Of a stretch of DNA of 64,000 bases, positions 50,957 through 60,159 are shown in pieces. Numbering within the stretch: position 1 is the first letter of the stretch; every line of letters starts with the position of its first letter. The DNA comes from Nocardia takedensis NBRC 100417 (GTDB lineage Bacteria > Actinomycetota > Actinomycetes > Mycobacteriales > Mycobacteriaceae): assembly GCF_000308695.1 (NCBI RefSeq), contig NZ_BAGG01000260.1:1-64000 (forward strand), in the 5' to 3' direction. The notes under the pieces were generated by a model. It ran no database searches. It worked only from the letters and a program-made list of their open reading frames with translations, and was not told where the DNA came from. The translations under genes and the position numbers were made by a program.

Positions 50957-51644
50957 CGCCGAGCGGCCCCGCGCCTCGGCGGACGGACGTGAGCCTGCCG
51001 TCCGCGATCTCGGCGACGCGGTCGACCAGGTCGAGATGGCCGCGATCGTGGGTGACCAGGACCGTCGCGCCGCCCCGGTCGCGGGTGAGCCGCGTGAGGA
51101 GGTCGATGACGGCGGCGCCGCGAACGTGGTCGAGGGCGCTGGTGGGCTCGTCGACCAGCAGGACCGTGGGGTCGTTCATCAGCGCGCGGGCTATGCCGAC
51201 CCGCTGGCGCTGGCCGCCGGAGAGTCGGTGCGGGCGGCGGTCGGCCTCGGCGGCGAGGCCGACGGCGTCGAGCAGGTCCAGCGCGCGGGCGCGGGCACCA
51301 GGGCGACCGTCGATACGGGCCATGACCTGGAGTTGTTCGGCGGCGGTCAGCGCGGGTAGCAGGTTGGGCTGCTGGAAGACCAGGCCGATCTCGCGGCGGC
51401 GCAGGTCGGTGCGTTCGGCGCGGGTCAGGCCCGCGGTGTCGACGCCGTCGATGACGACGGTGCCCGAGTCGGGGGTGATCAGGGTCGCCGCGACGGCGAG
51501 CAGGCTCGATTTGCCGCTGCCCGAAGGGCCGACCACCGCGGTCACGCTCCCCTTGGGCACTTCCAGGCCGACGTGGTCCAGGGCGGTGAGGCGGGTGTCG
51601 CCGTCGGCGTAGGTGAGGGTGACGTCGGAGAGGGTGAGGGTCAT
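50943..51644 (-). CDS. ABC transporter ATP-binding protein (MacB/LolD type)
   Basis: A 233-residue ATPase with Walker A GPSGSGKS, signature LSGGQRQRVGIARAL, and Walker B VLLVDEPTSALD. Its partner is the FtsX-type permease, whose stop it overlaps by four bases (ATGA). Such pairs export peptides or lipids, or confer resistance to cell-wall-active drugs. It lies beside a two-component system that may control it. Confidence 0.9.
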   Translation of the reverse strand: MTLTLSDVTLTYADGDTRLTALDHVGLEVPKGSVTAVVGPSGSGKSSLLAVAATLITPDSGTVVIDGVDTAGLTRAERTDLRRREIGLVFQQPNLLPALTAAEQLQVMARIDGRPGARARALDLLDAVGLAAEADRRPHRLSGGQRQRVGIARALMNDPTVLLVDEPTSALDHVRGAAVIDLLTRLTRDRGGATVLVTHDRGHLDLVDRVAEIADGRLTSVRRGAGPLGGADR

Positions 51645-52705
51645 CGGGTGCTCCCCAGGGCGGTCAGCGGATCGACGGAGGTGACGCGGCGGACGGCGAG
51701 CGCCGCGCCCACCGCGCCGAGCAGGATCATCAGCGCGGCCGGGCCGAGGACGGTCGCCGGGGTGAGGACGAACGGGACGGCGGTGTCGGCGAACAGTGCG
51801 CCGACCGCGACGGCGAGGCCCGCACCGAGCAGCGTGCCGCCCACGAGCACGATCGCGGCTTGGCCGAGGGCGTCGCGCAGCAGCCAGGTGGTGCTCGCGC
51901 CGAGAGCTTTGAGGACGGCGATGTCACCGGCGCGCTGAATGGTCCAGACGGTGAAGAACGCACCGACGACCAGCGCGGAGATGGCGAACAGGAAACCGCG
52001 CATCACTTGCAGCGAGGCGTTCTCGGAAGCGTAGGAGCCGATCGCGGACAAGGAGTCGGACTTGGTGACGGTCGAGGTGCCCGCGGCCCGGTCGGTCGCG
52101 GAGATATCCGCGTTCGCGGTGGTCAGGGCGAGTACGGTGGCGGCCGCGTCGGACGGGGGTGCGGTCGCGCGCCACACGTCCAGGGTCGTCCAGAGGACCG
52201 GGGTGTGACTGAAGTAGGACTCACCCGTGACGGCGGCCACGGTCAGGGTCCGGCCCGCCAGGGTGACGGTGTCGCCCGCGCGGATGGCGAGGTCGGCGGC
52301 GGCCGGGGCGGACAGGACGGCGGCGTGTTCGGTGAGGCGATCGCTGTCGGGCGCGAGGGTCGAGCCGGGGCGGACGCCGAAGACCGAGATCCCGGCGCTG
52401 TGGTCGCGCGCGGTCGCTCTGGTGGTGGTGATGCCCAGCGGTTCGGCCGAGGTGACGCCGGGGGTCGCGGCCCAGCGACGCCACTGGGTCTCGGTGATAT
52501 CGGAGTCCGCGTAGGAGAGTTCTCCCCCGCCGCCGAACACGATCCGGTCGGCGGGCAGGTCGGTGACAGCGGAGATGTTCTGCGCGCCGAGTCCGGCGGT
52601 CAGTCCCGACAGCAGTCCGACCAGCAGGGTGATCAGCACGATGACGCTGGCCATCAAGGCGAAACGCCCCTTGGCGAAGACGAGGTCTCTCCAGGCGACG
52701 AACAC
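51641..52705 (-). CDS. ABC transporter permease, FtsX family
   Basis: A 354-residue membrane protein with an N-terminal helix (LMASVIVLITLLVGLLSGLT), a large outer MacB-type domain (about residues 40-225), and three C-terminal helices (LFAISALVVGAFFTVWTIQR and following). It acts with the ATPase downstream. It is divergent from the histidine kinase gene over 150 bases, so the two-component system probably controls this exporter. Confidence 0.85.
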   Translation of the reverse strand: MFVAWRDLVFAKGRFALMASVIVLITLLVGLLSGLTAGLGAQNISAVTDLPADRIVFGGGGELSYADSDITETQWRRWAATPGVTSAEPLGITTTRATARDHSAGISVFGVRPGSTLAPDSDRLTEHAAVLSAPAAADLAIRAGDTVTLAGRTLTVAAVTGESYFSHTPVLWTTLDVWRATAPPSDAAATVLALTTANADISATDRAAGTSTVTKSDSLSAIGSYASENASLQVMRGFLFAISALVVGAFFTVWTIQRAGDIAVLKALGASTTWLLRDALGQAAIVLVGGTLLGAGLAVAVGALFADTAVPFVLTPATVLGPAALMILLGAVGAALAVRRVTSVDPLTALGSTR

Positions 52706-52856
52706 GGCGGTCCTTTCCGGTTGACGATACGAGTCCAGGGTCGTCGCGGAATACGGTCAGGACATCCGACCGGCGACCGCACTTCGCCGGTCCGAAGGCG
52801 GCAGGCCGATTCCACCTTTCGACAGAGGCGGTCCGCGTGCGGGCTCCGTAGCCTGG

Positions 52857-54065
52857 ATGTCCGTGAACGCCGACCGGACCGCCCCGACACCGCCCGGCCG
52901 GGTGCTGACCTGGTGCCTGCACCTGCTGTTTCTCACCCTGCTGGCCGTGGCGGCGGCACGCGCCGTGCTCGACGCCGAACCCGGGGCCGCGGCGATCGTC
53001 GCCGTCGCGGCGGTCTGCGCGCTGGTCTACGCGGCGGGGCCGTTCCTGGTCCGCACGCGGCGGACCGCGGCGGTGTGGCTGGGCGTCCTGGGGGTGACAT
53101 GGTCGGCGCTGGTGGTGCTGACCGCCGACGGCGTGTGGGTGGCCTTTCCGCTGTTCTTCCTGGAGTTGCACCTGCTGTCGCGGCGGGTCGGTCTGGGCGC
53201 GGTGATCGCCACGACGCTGGTCGCGATCACCGCGTTCTCCGTCCACCAAGGTGTGTTTCGGCCGGTCGCGGCGCTCGGTCCGACGCTCGGCGCGGCCGTC
53301 GCGGTCGCGGTGGTGTGGGGTTATCAGGCGCTGTATCGGGAGAGCGAACAGCGCAGGCGACTGATCGAGGAGTTGACCGCGACCCGCGCGGATCTGGCGC
53401 GGGCCCAGCACGCCGCCGGGGTTGCGGCCGAACGGGAACGTCTGGCGCACGAGATCCACGACACCCTCGCGCAGGGCCTGTCGAGCATCCAACTGCTGCT
53501 GCGCGCGGCCGAACGCTCGCTGCCCGAATCGACCGACAACGCGGCCCGCTACGTGGATCAGGCGCGGCAGGCGGCGGCCGACAATCTGGCCGAGGCGCGC
53601 CGGTTCGTGGCCGCCCTCGCACCGCCGGCCCTCGACGACACCACCTTGGCCGACGCGCTGCGCAGACTGTGCGTCACCACCGACGCCCGGCACCGGACGG
53701 CGGTCGACTTCCAGGTGCTCGGAGAGCCGGAACCGCTGCCGACCGCACACGAGGTCGCGTTGTTGCGGGTCGGGCAAGCCGGCCTCGCCAACGTCGTCCG
53801 GCACGCCGAGGCCACCTCCGTCAGCGTCACCCTGCGGTATCTCGACGACCACGTGACCCTCGAAATCGCCGACGACGGTATGGGTTTCGATCCCGGACGA
53901 GTCGCGGACCCGGACCCCGGCGAAGGCGGGTTCGGTCTGCCGTCCCTGCGCGCTCGCACCCGGACGCTGGGCGGCTGTCTCACGGTCGACTCGAGTCCGG
54001 GCCGCGGCACCGTCCTCACCGCCCGCCTGCCGCGCTCCGCCGGCACACCCGGGGAGCGATCGTGA
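52857..54065 (+). CDS. Sensor histidine kinase (NarL-type, HisKA_3)
   Basis: A 402-residue kinase. Four to five N-terminal membrane helices (about residues 15-150) without a large outer domain suggest intramembrane sensing. The phospho-acceptor region is RERLAHEIHDTLAQGLSSIQ, and the HATPase domain has HEVALLRVGQAGLANVVRHA and GEGGFGLPSLRAR. It phosphorylates the response regulator, with which it overlaps by four bases (GTGA). It is divergent from an FtsX-type ABC exporter, a common LiaRS-like layout. Confidence 0.9.
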   Translation: MSVNADRTAPTPPGRVLTWCLHLLFLTLLAVAAARAVLDAEPGAAAIVAVAAVCALVYAAGPFLVRTRRTAAVWLGVLGVTWSALVVLTADGVWVAFPLFFLELHLLSRRVGLGAVIATTLVAITAFSVHQGVFRPVAALGPTLGAAVAVAVVWGYQALYRESEQRRRLIEELTATRADLARAQHAAGVAAERERLAHEIHDTLAQGLSSIQLLLRAAERSLPESTDNAARYVDQARQAAADNLAEARRFVAALAPPALDDTTLADALRRLCVTTDARHRTAVDFQVLGEPEPLPTAHEVALLRVGQAGLANVVRHAEATSVSVTLRYLDDHVTLEIADDGMGFDPGRVADPDPGEGGFGLPSLRARTRTLGGCLTVDSSPGRGTVLTARLPRSAGTPGERS

Positions 54066-54697
54066 CCGACGCGCCCATCCGCCTGCTGCTGGCCGACGAC
54101 CATCCCGTGGTGCGGGCCGGTCTGCGAGCAGTGTTGGAGACCGAGCCCGGACTGCTCGTGGTCGCCGAAGCCGCGACCGCCGAAGCCGCGGTCGAGCGCG
54201 CCGCGGCGGGCGACATCGACGTCGTCCTGATGGACCTGCGGTTCCGCACCGGCATGACCGGGGCCGAGGCGACCGCCGCGATCACCGCTCGCCCCGGCGC
54301 GCCGCGGGTCCTGATCGTCACGACCTACGACTCCGACGCCGACACCCTGCCCGCCATCGAGGCGGGCGCGACCGGCTATCTGCTCAAGGACGCCCCTCCC
54401 GAAGACCTGGCCGCCGCGGTGCGGACGGCCGCCGCCGGGCGCACGACGCTGTCCCAGGCGGTGGCCGACCGACTCGTGCACCGCATGCGCCGACCCGATA
54501 TCGCCCTGACCCGCCGCGAGATCGAGGTCCTCGCCCTGGTGGCGGACGGCTTGTCCAACCGGGCCGTCGCCGACCGCCTGCACCTGACCGAAGGCACCGT
54601 CAAATCGCATCTGGCCCGCAGTTACACCAAACTCGGCGTCGACTCGCGCACCGCCGCCGTCGCCGCCGCGACCGATCTCGGATTCATCCGCCGCTGA
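54062..54697 (+). CDS. Response regulator, NarL/FixJ family
   Basis: A 211-residue regulator. The receiver domain (RLLLADDHPVVRAGLRAVLE) carries the phospho-acceptor Asp in VVLMDLRF and a Lys in YLLKDAPP. The C-terminal LuxR-type helix-turn-helix reads LTRREIEVLALVADGLSNRA followed by EGTVKSHLARSYTKL. GTG 54062 overlaps the kinase stop. Its likely target is the divergent ABC exporter operon. Confidence 0.9.
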   Translation: MTDAPIRLLLADDHPVVRAGLRAVLETEPGLLVVAEAATAEAAVERAAAGDIDVVLMDLRFRTGMTGAEATAAITARPGAPRVLIVTTYDSDADTLPAIEAGATGYLLKDAPPEDLAAAVRTAAAGRTTLSQAVADRLVHRMRRPDIALTRREIEVLALVADGLSNRAVADRLHLTEGTVKSHLARSYTKLGVDSRTAAVAAATDLGFIRR

Positions 54698-54773
54698 ACG
54701 GCTCTCGGTCGGCGGGCGCGACTCGGCGCAGCAGATCGAAGAAGTAGGCGACGTGATCGGCCATGTCCAGTGA

Positions 54774-54788
54774 CGTACGAGGCGTACG
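54774..54788. promoter_or_regulatory. Palindromic pair CGTACG-AGG-CGTACG
   Basis: Two self-complementary hexamers three bases apart, 70 bp before the GH3 gene. Possibly an operator for it. Confidence 0.4.
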
Positions 54789-54857
54789 ATCGCGTCCGGC
54801 AGTGCTTCGGAGCCGCCTTCGGCGGGCAGGTGTTCGGCTCGAGGAAGAGGAGTGCGA

Positions 54858-57077
54858 ATGGCTGAGTCCACGAATCGGCTCGCGAACGTGAGTCGGACCG
54901 ATCGGATCGCGCTGGGCAGCGGCGCGGATTTCTGGACCACGAAGGCGGTGGGGGCTGTTCCCTCGCTGGTCCTCACCGACGGCCCGCACGGGGTGCGCAG
55001 GCAGGCGGGCGCCACCGACCATCTCGGCTTGGCGGAGAGTCTGCCCGCGACTTGCTTCCCACCCGCCGTCGGCCTGGCGCAGAGCTGGGACCCGGACCTG
55101 GTGCGGCGGGTCGGGCGCGCCCTCGGCGCGGAGGCGCGAGCGCTCGGGGTGGACGTCCTGCTCGGCCCCGGCGTCAACATCAAACGCGACCCGCGCGGCG
55201 GACGCTCGTTCGAGTACTTCTCCGAGGACCCGACGCTGACCGGCGCGCTGGGCGCGGCATGGGTCGAGGGCGTGCAGAGCGTCGGCGTCGGCGCCTCGCT
55301 GAAGCATTTCGCCGCCAACAACTGCGAGACCGACCGGATGCGGTCCAGTTCGGATATCGATCCGCGCCCGCTGCGCGAGATCTACCTGCGCGCGTTCGCC
55401 CACATCGTGCGCACCGCGCGGCCGTGGACGGTCATGTGCTCCTACAACCGGATCAACGGCGTGTACGTGGCGCACAACCGCTGGCTGCTCACCGACGTGC
55501 TGCGCGGCGAATGGGGCTTCGACGGACTGGTGGTCAGCGACTGGGGCGCGGTCGTGGACCGGGTCGCCTCGGTGGCGGCGGGTCTCGACCTCCAGATGCC
55601 CGGCGACGGGGGGCGCGGGGACGCCCAGGTCGCCGCGGCGCTCGCGGCGGGCGCACTGGTTGAATCGGCGGTGGATCGGGCGGCCGAGGCCGTGGCGGCC
55701 TTGGCCGACAAAGCGACCCGAGGGCGCGCCCAAGGCACGCCGGCTCCGGACGAGCAGGCCCATCACGCCCTCGCCCGCGAGGTCGCCGGGCTCTGTATGG
55801 TATTGCTGCGCAACGAGAACGACCTGTTGCCGTTGACTCCCGGCCGGTCGCTGGCGGTCATCGGCGAGTTCGCCGAGGCCCCGCGCTACCAGGGCGGCGG
55901 CAGTTCGCACGTCAATCCGACCGCCCTGGACATCCCGTTGGCCGAGATCCGCGCGCTGGCCGCGCCCGGCACCGTCGACTACGCGCGGGGTTTCACCACC
56001 GACGACAGCGGTGACGCGCGGGCATTGCGCGAGGAGGCCGTGCGGGTCGCCGCGGCGGCCGAAGTCGCGGTGGTCTTCCTCGGCCTGGCCGCGAACCAGG
56101 AGTCGGAGGGGTTCGACCGCACCGACATCGAGATCCCGGCCGACCAACTCGATCTGCTCGCCGAAGTGGTTCGGGTGCAGCCGAATACGGTCGCCGTACT
56201 GGTCCACGGCGGTGTGCTGCGCCTGACTCCGGTGGTGGAACTCGCGCCCGCGATCCTCGACGCCGCGCTCTCGGGACAAGCCGGCGGCGGGGCGATCGCC
56301 GACGTGCTGTTCGGCGTGGTGAATCCCTCGGGCAGGCTCGCCGAAACGGTGCCGGTCCGACTCGCCGACACCCCCGCCTACCTCGATTTCCCCGGCGAAC
56401 ACTCCCACGTCCGCTACGGGGAGGGCCTTTACGTCGGCTACCGGTGGTACGACGTACGCGAATGGGAGGTCTGCTTCCCGTTCGGACACGGCCTGTCCTA
56501 CACCGAATTCGCCTACTCCGACGCGACGGCCACCGCCGACGAATCCGGCCTGCGCGTGACGGTGACCGTCACCAACACCGGCGCGCGGGCCGGTCGCGAG
56601 ATCGTGCAGGTCTACACCTCGGTACCGGATTCGACGGTGGCGCGCCCGCCGCGCGAACTGCGGGGCTTCCGGGCCACGAGCGAACTCGCGCCGGGTGATT
56701 CGGAACAGGTCACCGTCGAGGTGCCGCGCGCCGACCTGGCCTACTGGGACACCCGGGTGGACCGCTGGGTGGTGGAAGACGGCCGATACGGGGTGCACAT
56801 CGGCGCATCGAGCCGTGATCTGCGCGCGGCGACGGAGGTTCGGGTGACCGGCGACGAAGTGCGCGTGCCGATCACCGCCCGCTCCACCCTCGGCGAAGCG
56901 CTCGCCGATCCGAAAGCCGCGGCGGCACTGGGTGAATTGTTCGAGGGGATGTCGGCGTCGATGTCGGGCGACGCGCTCGGCGTGGACATGATGCGCATGA
57001 TCGCCTCCATTCCCCTGGAACGACTCACCGGATTCGGCGTCTCCCCCGACGCGCTGCGCGCGGTCTACGACGACTGA
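54858..57077 (+). CDS. Beta-glucosidase-type glycoside hydrolase family 3
   Basis: A 739-residue cytosolic GH3 enzyme in three parts: a TIM-barrel domain (about 1-270), an alpha/beta sandwich (about 310-510), and a fibronectin-III-like C-terminal domain (about 580-660). The nucleophile is Asp228 in VVSDWGAV. Substrate-binding blocks include LTDGPHGVRR and KHFAANNCETDR. No signal peptide, so it acts on imported oligosaccharides. ATG 54858 follows GAGGAAGAGGAG. The last 60 residues extend beyond the standard fold. No sugar transporter is adjacent. Confidence 0.9.
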   Translation: MAESTNRLANVSRTDRIALGSGADFWTTKAVGAVPSLVLTDGPHGVRRQAGATDHLGLAESLPATCFPPAVGLAQSWDPDLVRRVGRALGAEARALGVDVLLGPGVNIKRDPRGGRSFEYFSEDPTLTGALGAAWVEGVQSVGVGASLKHFAANNCETDRMRSSSDIDPRPLREIYLRAFAHIVRTARPWTVMCSYNRINGVYVAHNRWLLTDVLRGEWGFDGLVVSDWGAVVDRVASVAAGLDLQMPGDGGRGDAQVAAALAAGALVESAVDRAAEAVAALADKATRGRAQGTPAPDEQAHHALAREVAGLCMVLLRNENDLLPLTPGRSLAVIGEFAEAPRYQGGGSSHVNPTALDIPLAEIRALAAPGTVDYARGFTTDDSGDARALREEAVRVAAAAEVAVVFLGLAANQESEGFDRTDIEIPADQLDLLAEVVRVQPNTVAVLVHGGVLRLTPVVELAPAILDAALSGQAGGGAIADVLFGVVNPSGRLAETVPVRLADTPAYLDFPGEHSHVRYGEGLYVGYRWYDVREWEVCFPFGHGLSYTEFAYSDATATADESGLRVTVTVTNTGARAGREIVQVYTSVPDSTVARPPRELRGFRATSELAPGDSEQVTVEVPRADLAYWDTRVDRWVVEDGRYGVHIGASSRDLRAATEVRVTGDEVRVPITARSTLGEALADPKAAAALGELFEGMSASMSGDALGVDMMRMIASIPLERLTGFGVSPDALRAVYDD

Positions 57078-57113
57078 ACCAGTTTTCTCGTGCTCGACGG
57101 GCGGACTGAGCGG

Positions 57114-58052
57114 TCACCGGGTTCGGGTGGTGCGCTCCCAGGTGGGTAGCCACACCTCCGGCGGCGCGCAGTTGCGGGCGAGCAGGAAATCGTGCAGTTC
57201 ATCGAGCGCGGGGTGGCGGTTGTCGGCGCGCCGGATCATCGACAGCGGATAGATCGGCGTCGGCGGGCCGATCGGCAGTCGCCGCAGGTCGTAGCGGTCC
57301 GGCCACAGATATCGGGTGCCCGCGCCGACCAAGGTCGCCAGGTCGGCCGATTCGGCGAGTTCGTCCAGGACAGCCTCTTTCGCGAAGACCGGGCCCCGCG
57401 CGTCGATGGTGACACCGAACGCGGCGGCGAATTCCGCGTAGTAGTCGGCCACCTCGCCGCGGTTCGGCAGTCCGGGCATCCAGATGCGGTGCCCGAGAAG
57501 TTGATCGGGAGTGACCGCGACGGCGTCTGCCAAGGGGTGGTGCGGACCGACGAGCAGTTCGTGCGGTTCATCGATCAGGCGGGCGGCGCTGACCGACGGC
57601 GGCAGGTGCGTGCGCGCGGGCACGGCGTGAAAAGTGGCGTCGATCGTGCCGGATTCGACGGCGGCGATCGCCGCGTCGAGGTCGACGTCGAGGGTGACGA
57701 CGTCCAGGGCGATGCTCGGATGCGCGCGGTGGAAGTCCTGGAGCAGCACCGCCGTGACGATGCGGCGGGCGACGACGTCGACGCGCAGGGCCCGCCTGCC
57801 GGGTCGCACCGAAGCGTCGGCGCGGTCGGCGGCCCGGAGTAGTTCGCGGGCGTGGGGCAAGAACGCCACGCCGTCGACCGTGAGGTGCGCGCCGCGGGCG
57901 GTGCGCGTGAACAACCGTACGTCCAGGTATTTCTCCAGGACGGCGATGCGCTTGGACACCGCCTGCTGGGTGATCCGGAGTTCCGCGGCGGCGTCCTGGA
58001 ATCGGCCCGCGTCCGCGGCGGTCACGAACGTGCGCACGGCGTTGAGATCCAC
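57114..58052 (-). CDS. LysR family transcriptional regulator
   Basis: A 312-residue regulator. The winged helix begins MDLNAVRTFVTAADAGRFQD and the effector domain spans about residues 88-300. It is divergent from an MFS transporter, with the 58069-58085 inverted repeat in between, so it probably controls that transporter. It converges on the GH3 gene. The effector is not known. Confidence 0.85.
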   Translation of the reverse strand: MDLNAVRTFVTAADAGRFQDAAAELRITQQAVSKRIAVLEKYLDVRLFTRTARGAHLTVDGVAFLPHARELLRAADRADASVRPGRRALRVDVVARRIVTAVLLQDFHRAHPSIALDVVTLDVDLDAAIAAVESGTIDATFHAVPARTHLPPSVSAARLIDEPHELLVGPHHPLADAVAVTPDQLLGHRIWMPGLPNRGEVADYYAEFAAAFGVTIDARGPVFAKEAVLDELAESADLATLVGAGTRYLWPDRYDLRRLPIGPPTPIYPLSMIRRADNRHPALDELHDFLLARNCAPPEVWLPTWERTTRTR

Positions 58053-58068
58053 CGGGCGAGCTTAGGCA

Positions 58069-58085
58069 CACAACAACGGGTTGTG
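58069..58085. promoter_or_regulatory. LysR-type inverted repeat
   Basis: CACAAC-AACGG-GTTGTG lies 16 bp upstream of the LysR start and 83 bp from the MFS start; spacing and dyad symmetry fit a LysR binding site. Confidence 0.5.
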
Positions 58086-58167
58086 GCTCGCCGCCGGGAC
58101 GGTTGTTTGCTCCCGCGGGCTCGCGATTGCTTTGATCGCGGGGCTTCGAACGCGGAGGAGGTGCGGG

Positions 58168-59478
58168 ATGGTCCGGCGGTCGCTGGGTCGGCGGTTCGGA
58201 TGGTTGTGGGCGTCGTACGCGGTCAGCGCGTACGGGTCGGGGCTGGGGTTCGGCGCGTTGCCGCTGATCGCGGTGCTGGTGTTGCACGCCGGGCCGGCTC
58301 AGGTGTCCATGCTGGCGGCCGTGGGACCAGCGGTCGGGGCGCTCGTCGCGCTACCGCTCGGGCCGTGGGTGGAGTTCCACCGCAAGCGGTCGGTGATGAT
58401 CGCGACGGACCTGGCGCGGTTCGCGGTGATGGCGACGATCCCCCTCGCCTACGCCTTCGGCGTGCTGAATTTCGTTCAGCTACTGGTGGTCTCGACCGTG
58501 GTCGCCGCGGGCAAGATCGCCTTCAACGCCGCGATCGGCGCGTACCTGAAAGCGCTCGTCACGCCCGGGGACCTGCTCATCGCGAACGCGCGCTTCGAAT
58601 CGACCACCTGGAGTTCGGTCGCCGTCGGACCGCCGCTGGGCGGCGCGGCGATCGGCCTGTTCGGTCCGGTCGTCACCGTGGTCGCCGACGCGTTCAGCTA
58701 CCTGCTCTCCGCGCTCGCGGTGCTCGCGATCCGCGACCGGGAACCGCTCCCGCACCGGGCCCCCGCGAGTCGACTCCGAGCGGCCGATCTGCTCGACGGC
58801 TGGCGACACATCCTCGGTCATCGCGGCCTCCGGGCGCTCTACGCGAACCAACTACTGGTGAGCGGGCTGATCATGGCCACCGAACCGCTGCTGGCGGTGC
58901 TCATGCTCGACACCCTCGACTTCCCGCCCTGGCAGTACGGCCTGGCTTTCGCCGCGCCGTGCGTCGGCGGACTCGTCGGCTCGCGCCTGGCGAGCCGGGT
59001 CGTGGCACGCTACGGAACCCATCAAATAGTGCGCGTCGTCGGCACGCTGCGCGCGGTCTGGCTCGTCGGGCTCGCCTTCGTCCAACCCGGTGTGCTCGGC
59101 CTGGTGACCGTGATCGCGGTCGAACTCGCGATCATCCTCGCCATGAGCCTGTACAACCCGGTGCTGGCCACCTACCGACTCCGACACACGCCGCCGGAAC
59201 TGGTAGCCCGCACTCTGACGGCCTGGTCGATCGGGAGCAGCGCCGCCATCGCCGTACTCGGCGCGCTCGGCGGACTGCTCGCCGCCGTGACGAGTCCTCG
59301 CGCGGCCATCGCCGTCGCGGGCGTGGCGATCCTCGCCGGTCCGCTACTGCTCCCCCGATCTCAAGGAAGTCGGCACCCCGTCGACGCCGTGATGGTCATC
59401 GACCCCGGGCTCGAGTACACGTTCAAAGAGACGGTGTTACCACCGTCCAGGTCGCCGCTGCCCTCGAAACCGACGTGA
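58168..59478 (+). CDS. MFS transporter
   Basis: A 436-residue, 12-helix transporter of the enterobactin-exporter/MefA-like branch (ALPLIAVLVLHAGPAQVSML, GPPLGGAAIGLFGPVVTVVA). It may export a drug or siderophore. ATG 58168 follows GGAGGAGG. The final 30 residues after the last helix overlap the 3' end of the convergent LppA gene by 118 bases, a sign that this tail arose by read-through past a lost stop. Probably regulated by the divergent LysR protein. Confidence 0.85.
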   Translation: MVRRSLGRRFGWLWASYAVSAYGSGLGFGALPLIAVLVLHAGPAQVSMLAAVGPAVGALVALPLGPWVEFHRKRSVMIATDLARFAVMATIPLAYAFGVLNFVQLLVVSTVVAAGKIAFNAAIGAYLKALVTPGDLLIANARFESTTWSSVAVGPPLGGAAIGLFGPVVTVVADAFSYLLSALAVLAIRDREPLPHRAPASRLRAADLLDGWRHILGHRGLRALYANQLLVSGLIMATEPLLAVLMLDTLDFPPWQYGLAFAAPCVGGLVGSRLASRVVARYGTHQIVRVVGTLRAVWLVGLAFVQPGVLGLVTVIAVELAIILAMSLYNPVLATYRLRHTPPELVARTLTAWSIGSSAAIAVLGALGGLLAAVTSPRAAIAVAGVAILAGPLLLPRSQGSRHPVDAVMVIDPGLEYTFKETVLPPSRSPLPSKPT

Positions 59479-59909
59479 TAGTGCGGTGGGTTCGCGCCGG
59501 GTGACATGTCGTCCGCGCCCACGGTGCGGGCGATGTCGCGGGCCGTGTCCTGGAAGGCGGGCCACGCGTCGGCAGGGACCGAACCTTCGGCGAGCAGGCG
59601 CGGCAGTCCGATGCCGATGCCGCCCGCCGAACCGTAGGTTCCCGCGCATGCGGCCTCGACGCGGTCACCGCTCCAGGTCCACCGCAGTTCCGGGGTGATC
59701 GCCGAGGCCGCCGCCGCGATCTGTTCCACGGCGGCACGCACCTGGATTTCGGCCTGCGCGGCCCTGGGCAGCGCGGCCATCTTCTCCGAGGTTCGCGCGA
59801 TGTCCTCGGCCGACGGCGGTGACGGTGGGTAGCCGAGCAGGGTGGCGCAACCGCTCGCGCCGAAGCTCAGACACGCGAGGGCCGCGGCGGTGCGCAGACG
59901 GCCGGCCAA
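59361..59909 (-). CDS. LppA family lipoprotein
   Basis: A 182-residue exported lipoprotein with signal AALACLSFGASGC (lipobox ASGC). The body has ELRWTWSGDRVEAACAGTYG and HYHVGFEGSGDLDGG, as in mycobacterial LppA-type proteins of unknown function. A TTG at 59909 is chosen as start because GGGGAGGGG precedes it closely and gives a perfect lipoprotein signal; the frame remains open further upstream but there is no sensible start. It overlaps the convergent MFS gene by 118 bases. Confidence 0.75.
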   Translation of the reverse strand: MAGRLRTAAALACLSFGASGCATLLGYPPSPPSAEDIARTSEKMAALPRAAQAEIQVRAAVEQIAAAASAITPELRWTWSGDRVEAACAGTYGSAGGIGIGLPRLLAEGSVPADAWPAFQDTARDIARTVGADDMSPGANPPHYHVGFEGSGDLDGGNTVSLNVYSSPGSMTITASTGCRLP

Positions 59910-60159
59910 TGGTCCCCTCCCCGGGCGGTCGCGGATTGTCTCCCGCCACTCTAGGCGGCGGAACAGGAAGCGGCCCCGTCGAGCAGGACTCGGCGGGGCC
60001 GCTGGTAGAGGGTCGACGTCCCACAAGCGCCTCTCGGCGGGTGGTCGCTCGCAGCGACTGATGGGGTGAGGCCCGGGGCTGTCCGGACGTCGACAGCTGG
60101 TTCAACCCGGTCGCCGCCCCACCTATTCCAGCGCCCGGATGTGACGGCGCACACAGGGT

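Noticed and set aside
54684..54764. 26-codon minus-strand ORF (MADHVAYFFDLLRRV...)
   Set aside because: Could be the tail of a lost gene, but it is too short, overlaps the response-regulator stop, and has no terminator or conserved context.
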